DNA from: Bacteroidota bacterium
GTDB lineage: Bacteria; Bacteroidota; Bacteroidia; Bacteroidales; F082
Length of the DNA: 17,324 bases
Direction of reading: 5' to 3'
NCBI GenBank assembly: GCA_023396415.1
Contig: JAEWWJ010000112.1
Location: 1-17,324 of the forward strand
Position 1 is the stretch's first letter. Every line of letters begins with the position of its first letter. Below the pieces are notes generated by a model. That model was not told where the DNA came from. It saw nothing but the letters and a program-made list of their open reading frames with translations, and did not search any database. Positions 7,014 through 15,442 of this stretch are shown here, one piece after another. Position numbers and translations under genes: made by a program.

Positions 7014-8099
7014 ATGAGCAACCTTGATAACATCCATATTTTAACCATTAACCCGGGTTCAACTTCCACAAAATTTGGCGTTTTTGTGGGCACCGATCCA
7101 GTTTTTATCAAAACCATCAGGCACAGCAATGAGGAGCTTGAACCCTTCGATAAAATTACCGACCAATTCAATTTCCGTAAGAACCTGATCTTAGATCAGG
7201 TTAAGGAATCGGGCATTCAACTCGAAAGCATCAGAGCAATTGTTGGACGGGGGGGCTTGCTCAAACCTGTTGAATCAGGTGTGTATGAAGTAAATGAGGC
7301 CATGCTCCGCGACCTGCGCAACAGCCCTCTGGGCGAACATGCCAGCAATCTCGGCGGATTGATTGCATACGACATTGCCCAATCATTGCCCAATGCAGGT
7401 GCCTATATCGCCAACCCCGTGGTGGTGGATGAGTTGGATGACCTTGCACGGTTGTCGGGCCATCCGTTGTTGCCGCGTATTTCGATTTTTCATGCCTTAA
7501 ACCAAAAAGCCGTTGCCCGACAACATGCCAAATCCATCATGCGCAAATACGAAGAAATGAACCTCATCGTAGTGCATCTTGGGGGTGGAATAACTGTTGG
7601 AGCGCACAAGTTAGGACGAGTAGTAGATGTGAATCAAGGTCTTGATGGCGATGGCCCTTTTTCGCCCGAACGATCCGGAAGTCTTCCGGTTGGCGCTCTG
7701 GTGAGGCTATGCTTCAGTGGAAAATATACCCAACGCGAGTTGCTGAAAATGATCAAGGGCGAAGGCGGATTGGTAGCCTATCTCGGCACCAACAGCGCCT
7801 ACGATGTGGCGCAACGCATTGATCAAGGCGATGAAGAAGCTTCGTTAATCTATCGTGCAATGGCGTATCAAGTGGCCAAAGAAATTGGTGCTATGGCAAC
7901 AGTTTTGCATTTTCATGTTGACGGAATCCTGATTACAGGCGGCATTGCACATGATAAATTCTTTGTAAATCAAATCATCGAAAGGGTGCACCGCATTGCT
8001 CCGGTTCATGTTTATCCCGGAGAGGATGAGCTTAAAGCACTTGCTATGAATGGATTAAGGGTAATAAACAATGAAACTGTCCCCAAGGTTTACATTTAA
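7014..8099 (+). CDS. buk: Butyrate kinase
   Basis: A 361-residue member of the acetate/butyrate kinase (ASKHA) family, converting butyryl-phosphate and ADP to butyrate and ATP, or the reverse. The phosphate-1 motif INPGSTSTKFGVF (12-24) is near the N-terminus; VVHLGGGITVGAH (186-198), DGDGPFSPERSG (211-222) and ITGGIAH (307-313) mark the adenosine and acyl sites. Length and motif wording fit butyrate kinase rather than acetate kinase of about 400 residues. With ptb it forms the two-gene butyrate terminal pathway. The chosen ATG places the first beta strand 7 residues in, as usual. Between the genes, an A-rich leader ending in AAAGA precedes another ATG at 6990 that opens a 6-codon frame (MSTAKC) ending 3 bases before the buk ATG; this may influence buk translation. 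Confidence 0.93.
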   Translation: MSNLDNIHILTINPGSTSTKFGVFVGTDPVFIKTIRHSNEELEPFDKITDQFNFRKNLILDQVKESGIQLESIRAIVGRGGLLKPVESGVYEVNEAMLRDLRNSPLGEHASNLGGLIAYDIAQSLPNAGAYIANPVVVDELDDLARLSGHPLLPRISIFHALNQKAVARQHAKSIMRKYEEMNLIVVHLGGGITVGAHKLGRVVDVNQGLDGDGPFSPERSGSLPVGALVRLCFSGKYTQRELLKMIKGEGGLVAYLGTNSAYDVAQRIDQGDEEASLIYRAMAYQVAKEIGAMATVLHFHVDGILITGGIAHDKFFVNQIIERVHRIAPVHVYPGEDELKALAMNGLRVINNETVPKVYI

Positions 8100-8237
8100 A
8101 AACTGATGATTTTCGCAACAAGCAGTTTTCAAGCGCTGAAGTACAAACTTTTCCCATTTTTGATTTCAAAAAGCCCAAACCAAAAGTTATTTGATTATTT
8201 TTGGCCTTCTTAATTTTATTTAACTAAAAACTAAAAA
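8100..8237 (+). promoter_or_regulatory. Leader region of the T9SS cargo gene with a -7 element
   Basis: TATTTTTG at 8196-8203 matches the Bacteroidota -7 consensus TAnnTTTG, 34 bases before the ATG at 8238. No TTTG lies 19-21 bases upstream, so the promoter is only partly supported. At the start of the region AAAACTG (8098-8104) could pair with CAGTTTT (8132-8138 region) around a long loop. This is too weak to call a terminator for buk. Confidence 0.4.
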
Positions 8238-11200
8238 ATGAAAAAACAGTTTACAATGGTCTTATTCGTATTGCTGATTATTGTAGTTTCAGGCTTACAA
8301 TGGCTCATAAGCTCCGACAGCAAGACGGAACGCGAAAGAAGAAATATGGTTGATACCCGTGTGGACAACAATGGGTATTATAAAAGGTTGGCAAAAAAAG
8401 GCCTTTACACACTTAACCCCGAAATGCGGGCAGCTCCGGCTGTTTATACCGGATCAAAAATCAAGGCGTTTTCAGTGCTTACCGACGATTCACCGGATGT
8501 GCCAGTTACAACAACAAATTCAACACAAAGTGAGAACTCTATTTTTGTTAACCCGCTTGATCCCGATAATGTACTCAACTCTAACAACTCCACTCAAAAC
8601 CCTGTAGGATCGCTCTATGGTGCCAACGATTTTTATTCGTTCGACACAGGTGAAACCTGGCAAGGAAAAGTGCAAGGTGTGGCCGGAGGCAATTCGGGCG
8701 ACCCTGCCGTTGCAATGGGCTGGAATGGAAGATGGTATGTAAATTATATCTCCAACCCCGGCGGCCAAGGTATCGCTTACAGCGACAACCAAGGCGCCTC
8801 ATGGACGGCACGTACAATCGCACCAAATCCGGGCGACCTTGCCGACAAAAACCACCTCTGGATTGACAACAGTCTATCAAGTCCGTATGAAGGTTATTTA
8901 TACAATATGTGGTCCGATTTTGGCGGTCCTTATGATACAGAAATCGTTGTTTCTCGCTCAACCAATGATGGCGATACTTGGAGCCCACGAACGCCTATCA
9001 GCACAGCCGTAAATGCCGGAAGCCATAACCAAGGCGTAAACATTAACACCGGCCCTAATGGTGAAGTGTATGCCGTTTGGGCCATCTATAACAGCTGGCC
9101 TTCTGATGAAGGTGCACTCGGTTTCTCAAAATCTTTAGATGGTGGTGCTACATGGACGCCTGCAACAAGGATTATTCAAAACATCAGAGGGATTCGTACT
9201 ACCGAAACCAAAAAAAATCATCGTGTAAATTCATTTCCAAGTATGGCTGTTGACATTTCAAACAGCGCCGACAGAGGTGCCATTTACGTGACTTGGTCAA
9301 ACATAGGTCTGCCTGGTGTCAACCAAAACAACAGCATTGATGTGTATGTGATCAAATCAACCGATCAAGGTGCAACATGGTCGGCGCCCATTCGTGTCAA
9401 TCAAAATGAATTTGGTCAAGGAAAAGAACATTATTTCCCATGGCTCACCTGCGATCCTGAAAATGGTATCCTGAGTGCTATATTTTATGGTGATAGAAAC
9501 GTGAGCCAATCGCAGGTGGAAGTTTTTTGCGCCAACAGTGTGGACGGTGGTCTAACTTGGGAAGATTTCAAAGTATCTGACGTAGCATTCACCCCATCGC
9601 CAATTCCCGGCTTAGCCGGTGGATATATGGGCGATTATCTTGGTATTGCTGCCCGTGGTGGAAAAGTATATCCTGTTTGGCCCGACAACAGAAGTGGCAA
9701 GATGATGACTTACTCCTCTCCCTACGAAACAAACGCCCTTAGCCGTCCCTATAATTTGGTGGCCGAAGTTGCCTTTGAAACAGGAAACGTTAACCTCCAA
9801 TGGAATTACGAAGAAGCTGTTGACTTTACCGGTTTTAACATCTATCGCGATAATGTATTGATTGGTACTGCTACCGATACCGTTTTTGTTGATCCTTTGC
9901 CCACATATGGCGTTTATACCTATGGCATTACTGCAACTTATACAGGCGAAGGCGAAAGTGGTTTAAGCCGCATCACCGTTCAATGGGGCGATGCGCATAT
10001 CGCTGTTGCTCCTATGAATATGTATCAACAACTTCAACCCGATTCCATCGCTACACAACAACTTATTGTTACCAATACAGGCCAATTGCCCATGCAATAT
10101 ACCCTCAGCTCCGAAATCATTGATGGCACCAAACAAACCAATGATTATTGTGCTGCCTCAGGCGGTGGGGATGAGTTTATTTCAGGCGTGGTGCTGGGAA
10201 CCATCAATAACACCTCCGGCGAAACCGGTTATGGTGATTATACAGCACTTAGCACCGAAGTGAAATCTGGTGAACCACTTACACTTACAGTTACCAATGG
10301 AAACCCATACAGCAGCGACCAATGCGGTGTTTGGGTGGACTGGGATCAAAATGGTGTGTTTGATGATGCTCCTGTCGTTGTTTCAGGAACACCTGGCAAC
10401 GGACCTTATACTGCAACCATTGATCCTCCGGTGGGAGCAAAATCAGGTGCAGCGCGTATGAGAATTCGCATTACCTACACCGGGGCTGTTTCACCTTGTG
10501 GAACAACGACGTATGGCGAGGTTGAAGATTATACCCTCAACGTGATCAGCTGGCTGAGTTATACTCCCAGCCTCGGAACAATTGCCCCCGGAGCAACTGA
10601 TACCATTGCTGTAACTTTTAAAGCCATTGATTTGGAGGAAGGTAATTATTATGCTAACCTTAAATTTGCCAGCAACGATCCTTTGAATGCCTTGATGGTT
10701 GTTCCGGTTCATTTGAATGTTAGCAGCTTTGCCGTAAGTGCAATGGTTGAACCATCAGCTATTTGCGTTGGCGAATCGGCTCAACTCACCTCAATGGTAA
10801 TTGGTGGAACAGGCGATTTAAGTTATTTCTGGAAAGATGAAACAGGTGCAGTGGTTTCGAATGCACAAAGTTTCATGGTCAGTCCACTACAAACAACTTC
10901 TTACACCGCATTTGTGGTTCAAGCTCTTGATACCATTCAAAGCACGCCCGTAACCCTTGTTGTGTATGCACTTCCGGAAGTGGCTTTGGGCGACGACCTG
11001 AGTTTCTGCGGCAATGAACCCTATGTGCTCGATGCCGGAAACGTTGGTGCAACCTACAATTGGTCAACAGGTGCAACAACCCAAACGCTTGACATCTCTG
11101 CCGAGGCTTTGGGTTATGGAATGCACGAGCTTTGGGTTGAGGTAACCAATTTGAATGGTTGCTCTTCCGTTGATACTATAGCAGTAACTTACAATATGCT

Positions 11201-11933
11201 TCCTGTTGTTAACCTTGGCGATGATCAATCCATCTGTGGAGAAACATCGCTTACTTTCGATGCTGCCAATGATGAGGCTGGTTTCCTATGGTCCAATGGA
11301 TCAACAGGTGGAACGCTTCAAGCCGGCGCTGCTGAGTTTGGTTACGGAACACACGTAATATGGGTTCAAGTAACCGATCAAAACGGCTGTATGGCTTCTG
11401 ATACCGTTAATGCTACTTTTAACGAAGCACCTCCCAAGGTTGTTTTGGGTAATGACACAACGCTATGCGGTGGCATTCCTAAAAACTTGCAAGTGGATGT
11501 GACCGGTTACAGCCTCCTGTGGTCCAATGGAAGTGTCGAAGCAACTGTAATTGCCGACACTACAGGCTTTGGTTTCGGAACACAAACATTTTATGTGGAC
11601 CTAACTGCCGAAAACGGATGTGTAACGCGCAGTGAGGAAATCCTCATCACCTTCAAAAATTGCACCGGAATCAATGAAAATGATGCGCTGGACATCAAAG
11701 TATTCCCTAACCCTAGCAATGGCCGTTTCAGCTTGGAATTGAACGCTGCAAAACGCGAATTGGTTAACGTTCAAGTGTTTGATGCCGCCGGAAATCTGGT
11801 CTATCAACAGAAAAATCTCTCCGTACTAAGCAACAGCCGCTTTGAAATTGACCTCACTCAACAACCTTCAGGTGTATATAACCTGATGATTGAAGGCGAT
11901 AAAGTTTACTCCAAACGACTGATTATAAAATAG
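8238..11933 (+). CDS. Large secreted T9SS cargo: Asp-box propeller, FN3, GEVED, PKD-like repeats and sorting domain
   Basis: A 1231-residue surface or secreted protein of unknown function. In order: a hydrophobic signal segment (7-24, without an obvious A-x-A site); a sialidase-like beta-propeller (about 85-495) with five Asp boxes of the S-x-D-x-G-x-T-W type near residues 182, 241, 299, 373 and 434; an FN3-like domain (about 503-580); a beta-sandwich domain in two halves (about 590-633 and 770-832) with a GEVED domain (about 636-769, ending in GEVEDYTLNV) between them; an Ig/PKD-like domain (833-910); three related PKD-like repeats beginning near 912, 988 and 1067, each with LGxD at the start, CG shortly after and NGC near the end; and a type A T9SS sorting domain (about 1150-1231) with VFPNPSNGRFS and a closing KRLIIK. 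Asp boxes are structural, and I see no FRIP-type sialidase motif, so glycosidase activity is not supported. Adhesion or glycan/polymer binding is plausible. Confidence 0.88.
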   Translation: MKKQFTMVLFVLLIIVVSGLQWLISSDSKTERERRNMVDTRVDNNGYYKRLAKKGLYTLNPEMRAAPAVYTGSKIKAFSVLTDDSPDVPVTTTNSTQSENSIFVNPLDPDNVLNSNNSTQNPVGSLYGANDFYSFDTGETWQGKVQGVAGGNSGDPAVAMGWNGRWYVNYISNPGGQGIAYSDNQGASWTARTIAPNPGDLADKNHLWIDNSLSSPYEGYLYNMWSDFGGPYDTEIVVSRSTNDGDTWSPRTPISTAVNAGSHNQGVNINTGPNGEVYAVWAIYNSWPSDEGALGFSKSLDGGATWTPATRIIQNIRGIRTTETKKNHRVNSFPSMAVDISNSADRGAIYVTWSNIGLPGVNQNNSIDVYVIKSTDQGATWSAPIRVNQNEFGQGKEHYFPWLTCDPENGILSAIFYGDRNVSQSQVEVFCANSVDGGLTWEDFKVSDVAFTPSPIPGLAGGYMGDYLGIAARGGKVYPVWPDNRSGKMMTYSSPYETNALSRPYNLVAEVAFETGNVNLQWNYEEAVDFTGFNIYRDNVLIGTATDTVFVDPLPTYGVYTYGITATYTGEGESGLSRITVQWGDAHIAVAPMNMYQQLQPDSIATQQLIVTNTGQLPMQYTLSSEIIDGTKQTNDYCAASGGGDEFISGVVLGTINNTSGETGYGDYTALSTEVKSGEPLTLTVTNGNPYSSDQCGVWVDWDQNGVFDDAPVVVSGTPGNGPYTATIDPPVGAKSGAARMRIRITYTGAVSPCGTTTYGEVEDYTLNVISWLSYTPSLGTIAPGATDTIAVTFKAIDLEEGNYYANLKFASNDPLNALMVVPVHLNVSSFAVSAMVEPSAICVGESAQLTSMVIGGTGDLSYFWKDETGAVVSNAQSFMVSPLQTTSYTAFVVQALDTIQSTPVTLVVYALPEVALGDDLSFCGNEPYVLDAGNVGATYNWSTGATTQTLDISAEALGYGMHELWVEVTNLNGCSSVDTIAVTYNMLPVVNLGDDQSICGETSLTFDAANDEAGFLWSNGSTGGTLQAGAAEFGYGTHVIWVQVTDQNGCMASDTVNATFNEAPPKVVLGNDTTLCGGIPKNLQVDVTGYSLLWSNGSVEATVIADTTGFGFGTQTFYVDLTAENGCVTRSEEILITFKNCTGINENDALDIKVFPNPSNGRFSLELNAAKRELVNVQVFDAAGNLVYQQKNLSVLSNSRFEIDLTQQPSGVYNLMIEGDKVYSKRLIIK

Positions 11934-11950
11934 ATATTTGTTTATTTTTA

Positions 11951-11985
11951 AAAAGAGCGGGAAATAAAATTCCCGCTTTTTTTTT
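11951..11985 (+). terminator. Rho-independent terminator of the T9SS cargo gene
   Basis: AGCGGGAA (11956-11963) pairs perfectly with TTCCCGCT (11970-11977) over the 6-base loop ATAAAA. The stem can be extended by the flanking A run (11951-11954) against the T run that continues to 11985. It starts 18 bases after the stop codon and separates this gene from lysS. Confidence 0.92.
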
Positions 11986-12077
11986 GTAATTTTTTGCGAA
12001 AAGTGTCTTATTCGACCCTCTCTCCCAACCACCCTTTGCCTTGTCATTTACCGGTAGGCCAACTCCGCCGGATTTTC

Positions 12078-12085
12078 TATCTTTG
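12078..12085 (+). promoter_or_regulatory. -7 promoter element for lysS
   Basis: TATCTTTG fits TAnnTTTG exactly and lies 17 bases before the lysS ATG, giving a leader of only about 10 bases. No TTTG is found at the usual 19-21 base distance (the nearest is at 12035-12038, too far), so only the -7 element supports it. A promoter is needed here because a strong terminator lies just upstream. Confidence 0.5.
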
Positions 12086-12102
12086 CAAAAAATTTCATCT
12101 AT

Positions 12103-13830
12103 ATGAGTTTGATGTTGAGTGAACAAGAAATCGTTCGCCGCAACTCGCTGGCCGAGTTGTACCAATTGGGAATCAATCCCTATCCGCAAGCCGCTTTCGA
12201 CGTGAATGTGAATGCAAAGGAAATCCACCGCGATTTCCCTTCCGACAATACACTTTTTCAGCAAGTGAGCATCGGTGGCCGTATCATGAGTCGCCGCATC
12301 ATGGGTGCTGCCTCTTTCATGGAATTACAAGATGCCACAGGCCGCATCCAGGTTTATTTTAAGCGCGATGACATTTGTCCCGGTGAGGATAAAACCCTCT
12401 ACAATACGGTGTTGAAACGCTTGCTCGACATTGGCGATATTGTGGGCGTTACAGGCTACGTTTTCACTACCCAGATGGGCGAAATCACCATTCATGCCAC
12501 TTCGTTAACGGTGTTGTGCAAATCGTTGCGCCCTTTGCCCATCGTCAAAGAAAAAGACGGAGTGGTTTACGATGCCTTTACCGATGCTGAGCAACGCTAC
12601 CGGATGCGCTACGTGGATTTGATCGTGAACGAAAATGTGCGCGAAACCTTTTTGAAACGTACCCGCATCATCAACAGTATGCGCAATATTTTCAACGAAC
12701 AAGGTTACCTCGAAGTGGAAACGCCTATTTTGCAACCCATTCCTGGTGGTGCCGCGGCGCGGCCTTTCATCACCCATCACAATGCTTTGGACATTCCTTT
12801 GTATCTTCGAGTGGCCAACGAGTTGTACCTGAAGCGATTGATCGTTGGAGGTTTCGATGGCGTGTATGAGTTTGCGAAAGACTTTCGAAACGAGGGCATG
12901 GATCGCACCCACAACCCTGAGTTTACGGTGATGGAAATTTATGTCGCTTACAAAGACTACCTCTGGATGATGAACTTTACCGAGGAGATGCTTGAAAGGG
13001 TAGCGATGGAGGTGCTCGGAAGCACCAAAGTGGAGGTGAACGGAAAAACAATTGATTTTCAACGACCTTACAAACGCATTTCAATCCTCGGAGCCATTCA
13101 AGAACATACTGGCTTTGATGTGTCATCCATGGATGAAAAACAGCTGCGAGAAGTGTGCAAAAAATTGGGCATAGAAACCGATGAAGCCATGGGCAAAGGC
13201 AAGCTCATTGACGAAATTTTTGGTGAAAAATGCGAACATCATTACATACAACCCACCTTTATCACCGATTATCCGGTGGAGATGTCGCCACTAACCAAAC
13301 GTCACCGGAACGATCCGACGCTTACTGAGCGTTTTGAGTTGATGATCAACGGAAAAGAAATTGCCAACGCTTACACCGAGCTTAACGATCCCATTGACCA
13401 ACGAAACCGCTTTGAAGAGCAGATGAGGCTCTCCGAAAGAGGCGATGATGAGGCCATGTTTATTGATCAGGATTTTATTCGTTCTCTTGAATATGGTATG
13501 CCTCCAACATCCGGAATGGGCATTGGTATTGACCGTTTGGTGATGCTGATGACCGGACAAACCTCTATCCAAGAAGTGTTGTTTTTTCCGCAGATGCGCC
13601 CTGAAAAAATCCGAAAAGCTGTAAGCCCTCAAGATTTTATTCAAATCGGTGTAGCTCCTGATTGGGCCGAACATCTTTTAAAGGCTGGTTATCAGACCGT
13701 AGAAGCTTTGCTGGCTGAAAAAGCTGCCGTCATTCAACAAAAATTAAACGGATACCGCAAAAAGAATAAACTTGATTTGCCTGCCATCCAAATGGAGGCG
13801 ATTGAGCAATGGCTGTTGCCAAAAGCATAA
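12103..13830 (+). CDS. lysS: Lysine--tRNA ligase (class II)
   Basis: A 575-residue cytoplasmic enzyme that charges tRNA-Lys with lysine using ATP. The N-terminal OB-fold anticodon-binding domain (about 55-150) contains GGRIMSRRIMGAASFMELQD. The class II catalytic core follows: motif 1 around GYLEVETPILQPIPGGAAARPF (split here at residues 205-226 in two overlapping strands), motif 2 FRNEGMDRTHNPEFT (261-275) with the ATP-contacting Arg262, and motif 3 GMGIGIDRLVMLMTG (471-485). Residues from about 505 on form an extension absent from E. coli LysS (about 505 residues); it includes APDWAEHLLKAGYQTVEALL, resembling a helix-hairpin-helix type helical module, and agrees with the long LysS form I associate with Bacteroidota. 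The ATG at 12103 is used; a second Met at residue 4 is possible. It stands alone between two terminators. Confidence 0.97.
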   Translation: MSLMLSEQEIVRRNSLAELYQLGINPYPQAAFDVNVNAKEIHRDFPSDNTLFQQVSIGGRIMSRRIMGAASFMELQDATGRIQVYFKRDDICPGEDKTLYNTVLKRLLDIGDIVGVTGYVFTTQMGEITIHATSLTVLCKSLRPLPIVKEKDGVVYDAFTDAEQRYRMRYVDLIVNENVRETFLKRTRIINSMRNIFNEQGYLEVETPILQPIPGGAAARPFITHHNALDIPLYLRVANELYLKRLIVGGFDGVYEFAKDFRNEGMDRTHNPEFTVMEIYVAYKDYLWMMNFTEEMLERVAMEVLGSTKVEVNGKTIDFQRPYKRISILGAIQEHTGFDVSSMDEKQLREVCKKLGIETDEAMGKGKLIDEIFGEKCEHHYIQPTFITDYPVEMSPLTKRHRNDPTLTERFELMINGKEIANAYTELNDPIDQRNRFEEQMRLSERGDDEAMFIDQDFIRSLEYGMPPTSGMGIGIDRLVMLMTGQTSIQEVLFFPQMRPEKIRKAVSPQDFIQIGVAPDWAEHLLKAGYQTVEALLAEKAAVIQQKLNGYRKKNKLDLPAIQMEAIEQWLLPKA

Positions 13831-13855
13831 GCAGAAAATAATTTTTCGATCAAAC

Positions 13856-13893
13856 AAAAAACCTGATTCCGGGCGAAAGAATCAGGTTTTTTT
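13856..13893. terminator. Bidirectional terminator between lysS and rfaE2
   Basis: AAAAAACCTGATTC (13856-13869) pairs perfectly with GAATCAGGTTTTTT (13879-13892) around a 9-base loop. The A run on one side and T run on the other mean that it can end transcripts from both directions: lysS on the plus strand and the pantothenate/rfaE2 operon on the minus strand, whose last stop is at 13934. Confidence 0.95.
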
Positions 13894-13933
13894 ATGTCTT
13901 GTGAATCAAAAACTGAAGTCAATGAGAAGGGCT

Positions 13934-14434
13934 CTATTCTTTCTCTGACTGAATTATCTTTTGAATCAGCAATGAGGTTGAATAACCCTCAACCAGTTCA
14001 ATGGTTTCCACCTTTCCGCCTTTGGCCATTACCACATCGTAGCCCACCACTTCTTCGGCTTTGTAGTCTTTGCCTTTCACCAATATATCGGGTTGTACCA
14101 AACGGATTAAATCGTAGGGGGTAGGCTCGTCAAAAAGTACCACGGCATCCACAAAACGCAGCGAAGCCATCAAAACAGCACGCGCGTTTTCATCCACAAC
14201 CGGGCGTGCAGTGCCTTTTAAGCGGCGCACCGAAGCATCGGTGTTGAGTCCGATAATCAGCACATCGCCGAGGTCGGCGGCCTGGCTGAGGTAGTCAATG
14301 TGGCCGAGATGCACCAAATCGAAGCATCCGTTGGTGAAAACGATCTTTTTCTGCTGAAAGCGCCAAACCCCCAATGATTTTTTTAACTCTTCAAGGGTCA
14401 GGATGCGTTGTTGGATACGTTCAAGGTTTTTCAT
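13934..14434 (-). CDS. rfaE2: D-glycero-beta-D-manno-heptose 1-phosphate adenylyltransferase (RfaE domain II, stand-alone)
   Basis: A 166-residue nucleotidyltransferase matching the C-terminal half of bifunctional HldE/RfaE. It would transfer AMP from ATP to heptose-1-phosphate, giving ADP-heptose for LPS inner core or other heptose glycans. The signature TNGCFDLVHLGH (34-45) carries the HxGH nucleotide-binding motif; NTDASVRRLKG (64-74), QPDILVKGKDY (114-124) and EGYSTSLLIQKI (149-160) follow, all in the expected order. The frame opens at a TTG (14455), but I prefer the ATG at 14432-14434, which starts just before the family's N-terminal helix. It still overlaps the upstream membrane-protein gene by 14 bases, suggesting coupled translation. 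The partner heptose kinase (RfaE1) is not in this window. It is the last gene of the operon, 41 bases before the shared terminator. Confidence 0.9.
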   Translation of the reverse strand: MKNLERIQQRILTLEELKKSLGVWRFQQKKIVFTNGCFDLVHLGHIDYLSQAADLGDVLIIGLNTDASVRRLKGTARPVVDENARAVLMASLRFVDAVVLFDEPTPYDLIRLVQPDILVKGKDYKAEEVVGYDVVMAKGGKVETIELVEGYSTSLLIQKIIQSEKE

Positions 14435-15440
14435 TGGATGCTTGTTTGTGGTCAATAAAGAAGAGCATCACATAGCCGATTGCGCCTGCTACAACGTTCA
14501 AAAGCGACTGCGCGGCGTGGGTGATAACGGCAAAACTACCGGCTGCTGTGCCCCCAATGGCATACAATTCTGTTAGTACCGCTTTGGCAATAAAGTGGTA
14601 AGCGCCAATGCCCCCCGGAACGGGCGCAACAATGCCTAAACTGCCGATAGCCAACAGCGTTACTCCGGCCATAAAACTAAGATGCTCGGTTTCAGGGATC
14701 ATCCGGAAAGGAAGATAAATCATCAGGATGTAAAAAACCCAAATCATCAAAGTGTGAAACAGAAAAAGTCCTTTTTGTTTCATCCGTTCAATGGTGCGAA
14801 TGCCTTGAGTTAAGCCGATCATTAAGTTGTGAAGGCGTGCATAGCCGGGGAGTTTTTGTAATTTGTTGTTGTGTTTGAAATATAAAAAAACCATTGCGCC
14901 CAGCACCAAAACGCCAAATCCACTTAGAGCGATCAGCATGACCATGTTAGATTGTATTTTTTCAACGAAAGGAGCTGTCATTCTTACCACAAAATCGCCC
15001 AACAATCCCCATTGGAACAACACGACAGCCAACAACAAAATGATCAGCACCATCAAGTCGAACAGTCTTTCTGAAATTACGGTGCCGAAAAGGGCATTGA
15101 ATGGAATCTTTTCTTTTTTCGACAACACGCCACAACGCATAAATTCACCCATTCGTGGAACAGCGGTGTTAGCCATATAGCCTACCATCAATGCGTAAAA
15201 AGTGGTCGAAAGGCGTGTTTTATAGCCCATGCTGTTGATGAGCAGATTCCAGCGTAACGATCTAAAAACATGTGATATGATAGCAAAAATCAAACCTATG
15301 GCCGCCCAATAATAGTTTGCCGCGGCTATTTCTTTTATCATTTCATCGAAATTGAGCTTGCGCATACTGAGCCAAAAAAGAAAGAGGCCCAGCCCAAGAA
15401 AGAAAAGATACTTCAGCGTTTGGGTGAGGAATTTTTTCAA
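14421..15440 (-). CDS. LPG_synthase_TM / YbhN (UPF0104) family multi-pass membrane protein, possible lipid flippase
   Basis: A 339-residue inner-membrane protein with about eight hydrophobic segments (near 12-25, 44-57, 80-94, 128-143, 167-187, 228-243, 256-272 and 310-329). Family marks include AIISHVFRSLRWNLL (53-67), NTAVPRMGEFMRCGVL (91-106), GTVISERLFDLMVL (119-132) and APVPGGIGAYHF (272-283). These match the membrane domain of lysylphosphatidylglycerol synthase MprF and the YbhN/AglD-type proteins; the catalytic GNAT-like domain of MprF is absent, so it cannot make Lys-PG itself. A lipid or polyprenyl-sugar translocation role is inferred from relatives. The start is a TTG at 15438-15440, two bases after the panD stop; the next ATG (residue 26) would remove the first membrane helix. 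It overlaps rfaE2 downstream, hinting at a glycolipid role. Confidence 0.85.
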   Translation of the reverse strand: MKKFLTQTLKYLFFLGLGLFLFWLSMRKLNFDEMIKEIAAANYYWAAIGLIFAIISHVFRSLRWNLLINSMGYKTRLSTTFYALMVGYMANTAVPRMGEFMRCGVLSKKEKIPFNALFGTVISERLFDLMVLIILLLAVVLFQWGLLGDFVVRMTAPFVEKIQSNMVMLIALSGFGVLVLGAMVFLYFKHNNKLQKLPGYARLHNLMIGLTQGIRTIERMKQKGLFLFHTLMIWVFYILMIYLPFRMIPETEHLSFMAGVTLLAIGSLGIVAPVPGGIGAYHFIAKAVLTELYAIGGTAAGSFAVITHAAQSLLNVVAGAIGYVMLFFIDHKQASNEKP

Positions 15441-15442
15441 GA

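Noticed and set aside
8098..8140. Possible terminator after buk
   Set aside because: The stem is only seven A/T-rich pairs around a long loop with a four-base T tract. It is too weak to call.
11923..12264. Minus-strand frame of 113 codons spanning the T9SS terminator and the lysS start
   Set aside because: It crosses a strong terminator and the lysS promoter and shows no domain; it is better explained as a shadow.
14421..15440. Full MprF-type lysylphosphatidylglycerol synthase
   Set aside because: Only the membrane domain is present; the C-terminal aminoacyl-transferase domain is missing, so Lys-PG synthesis is not supported.
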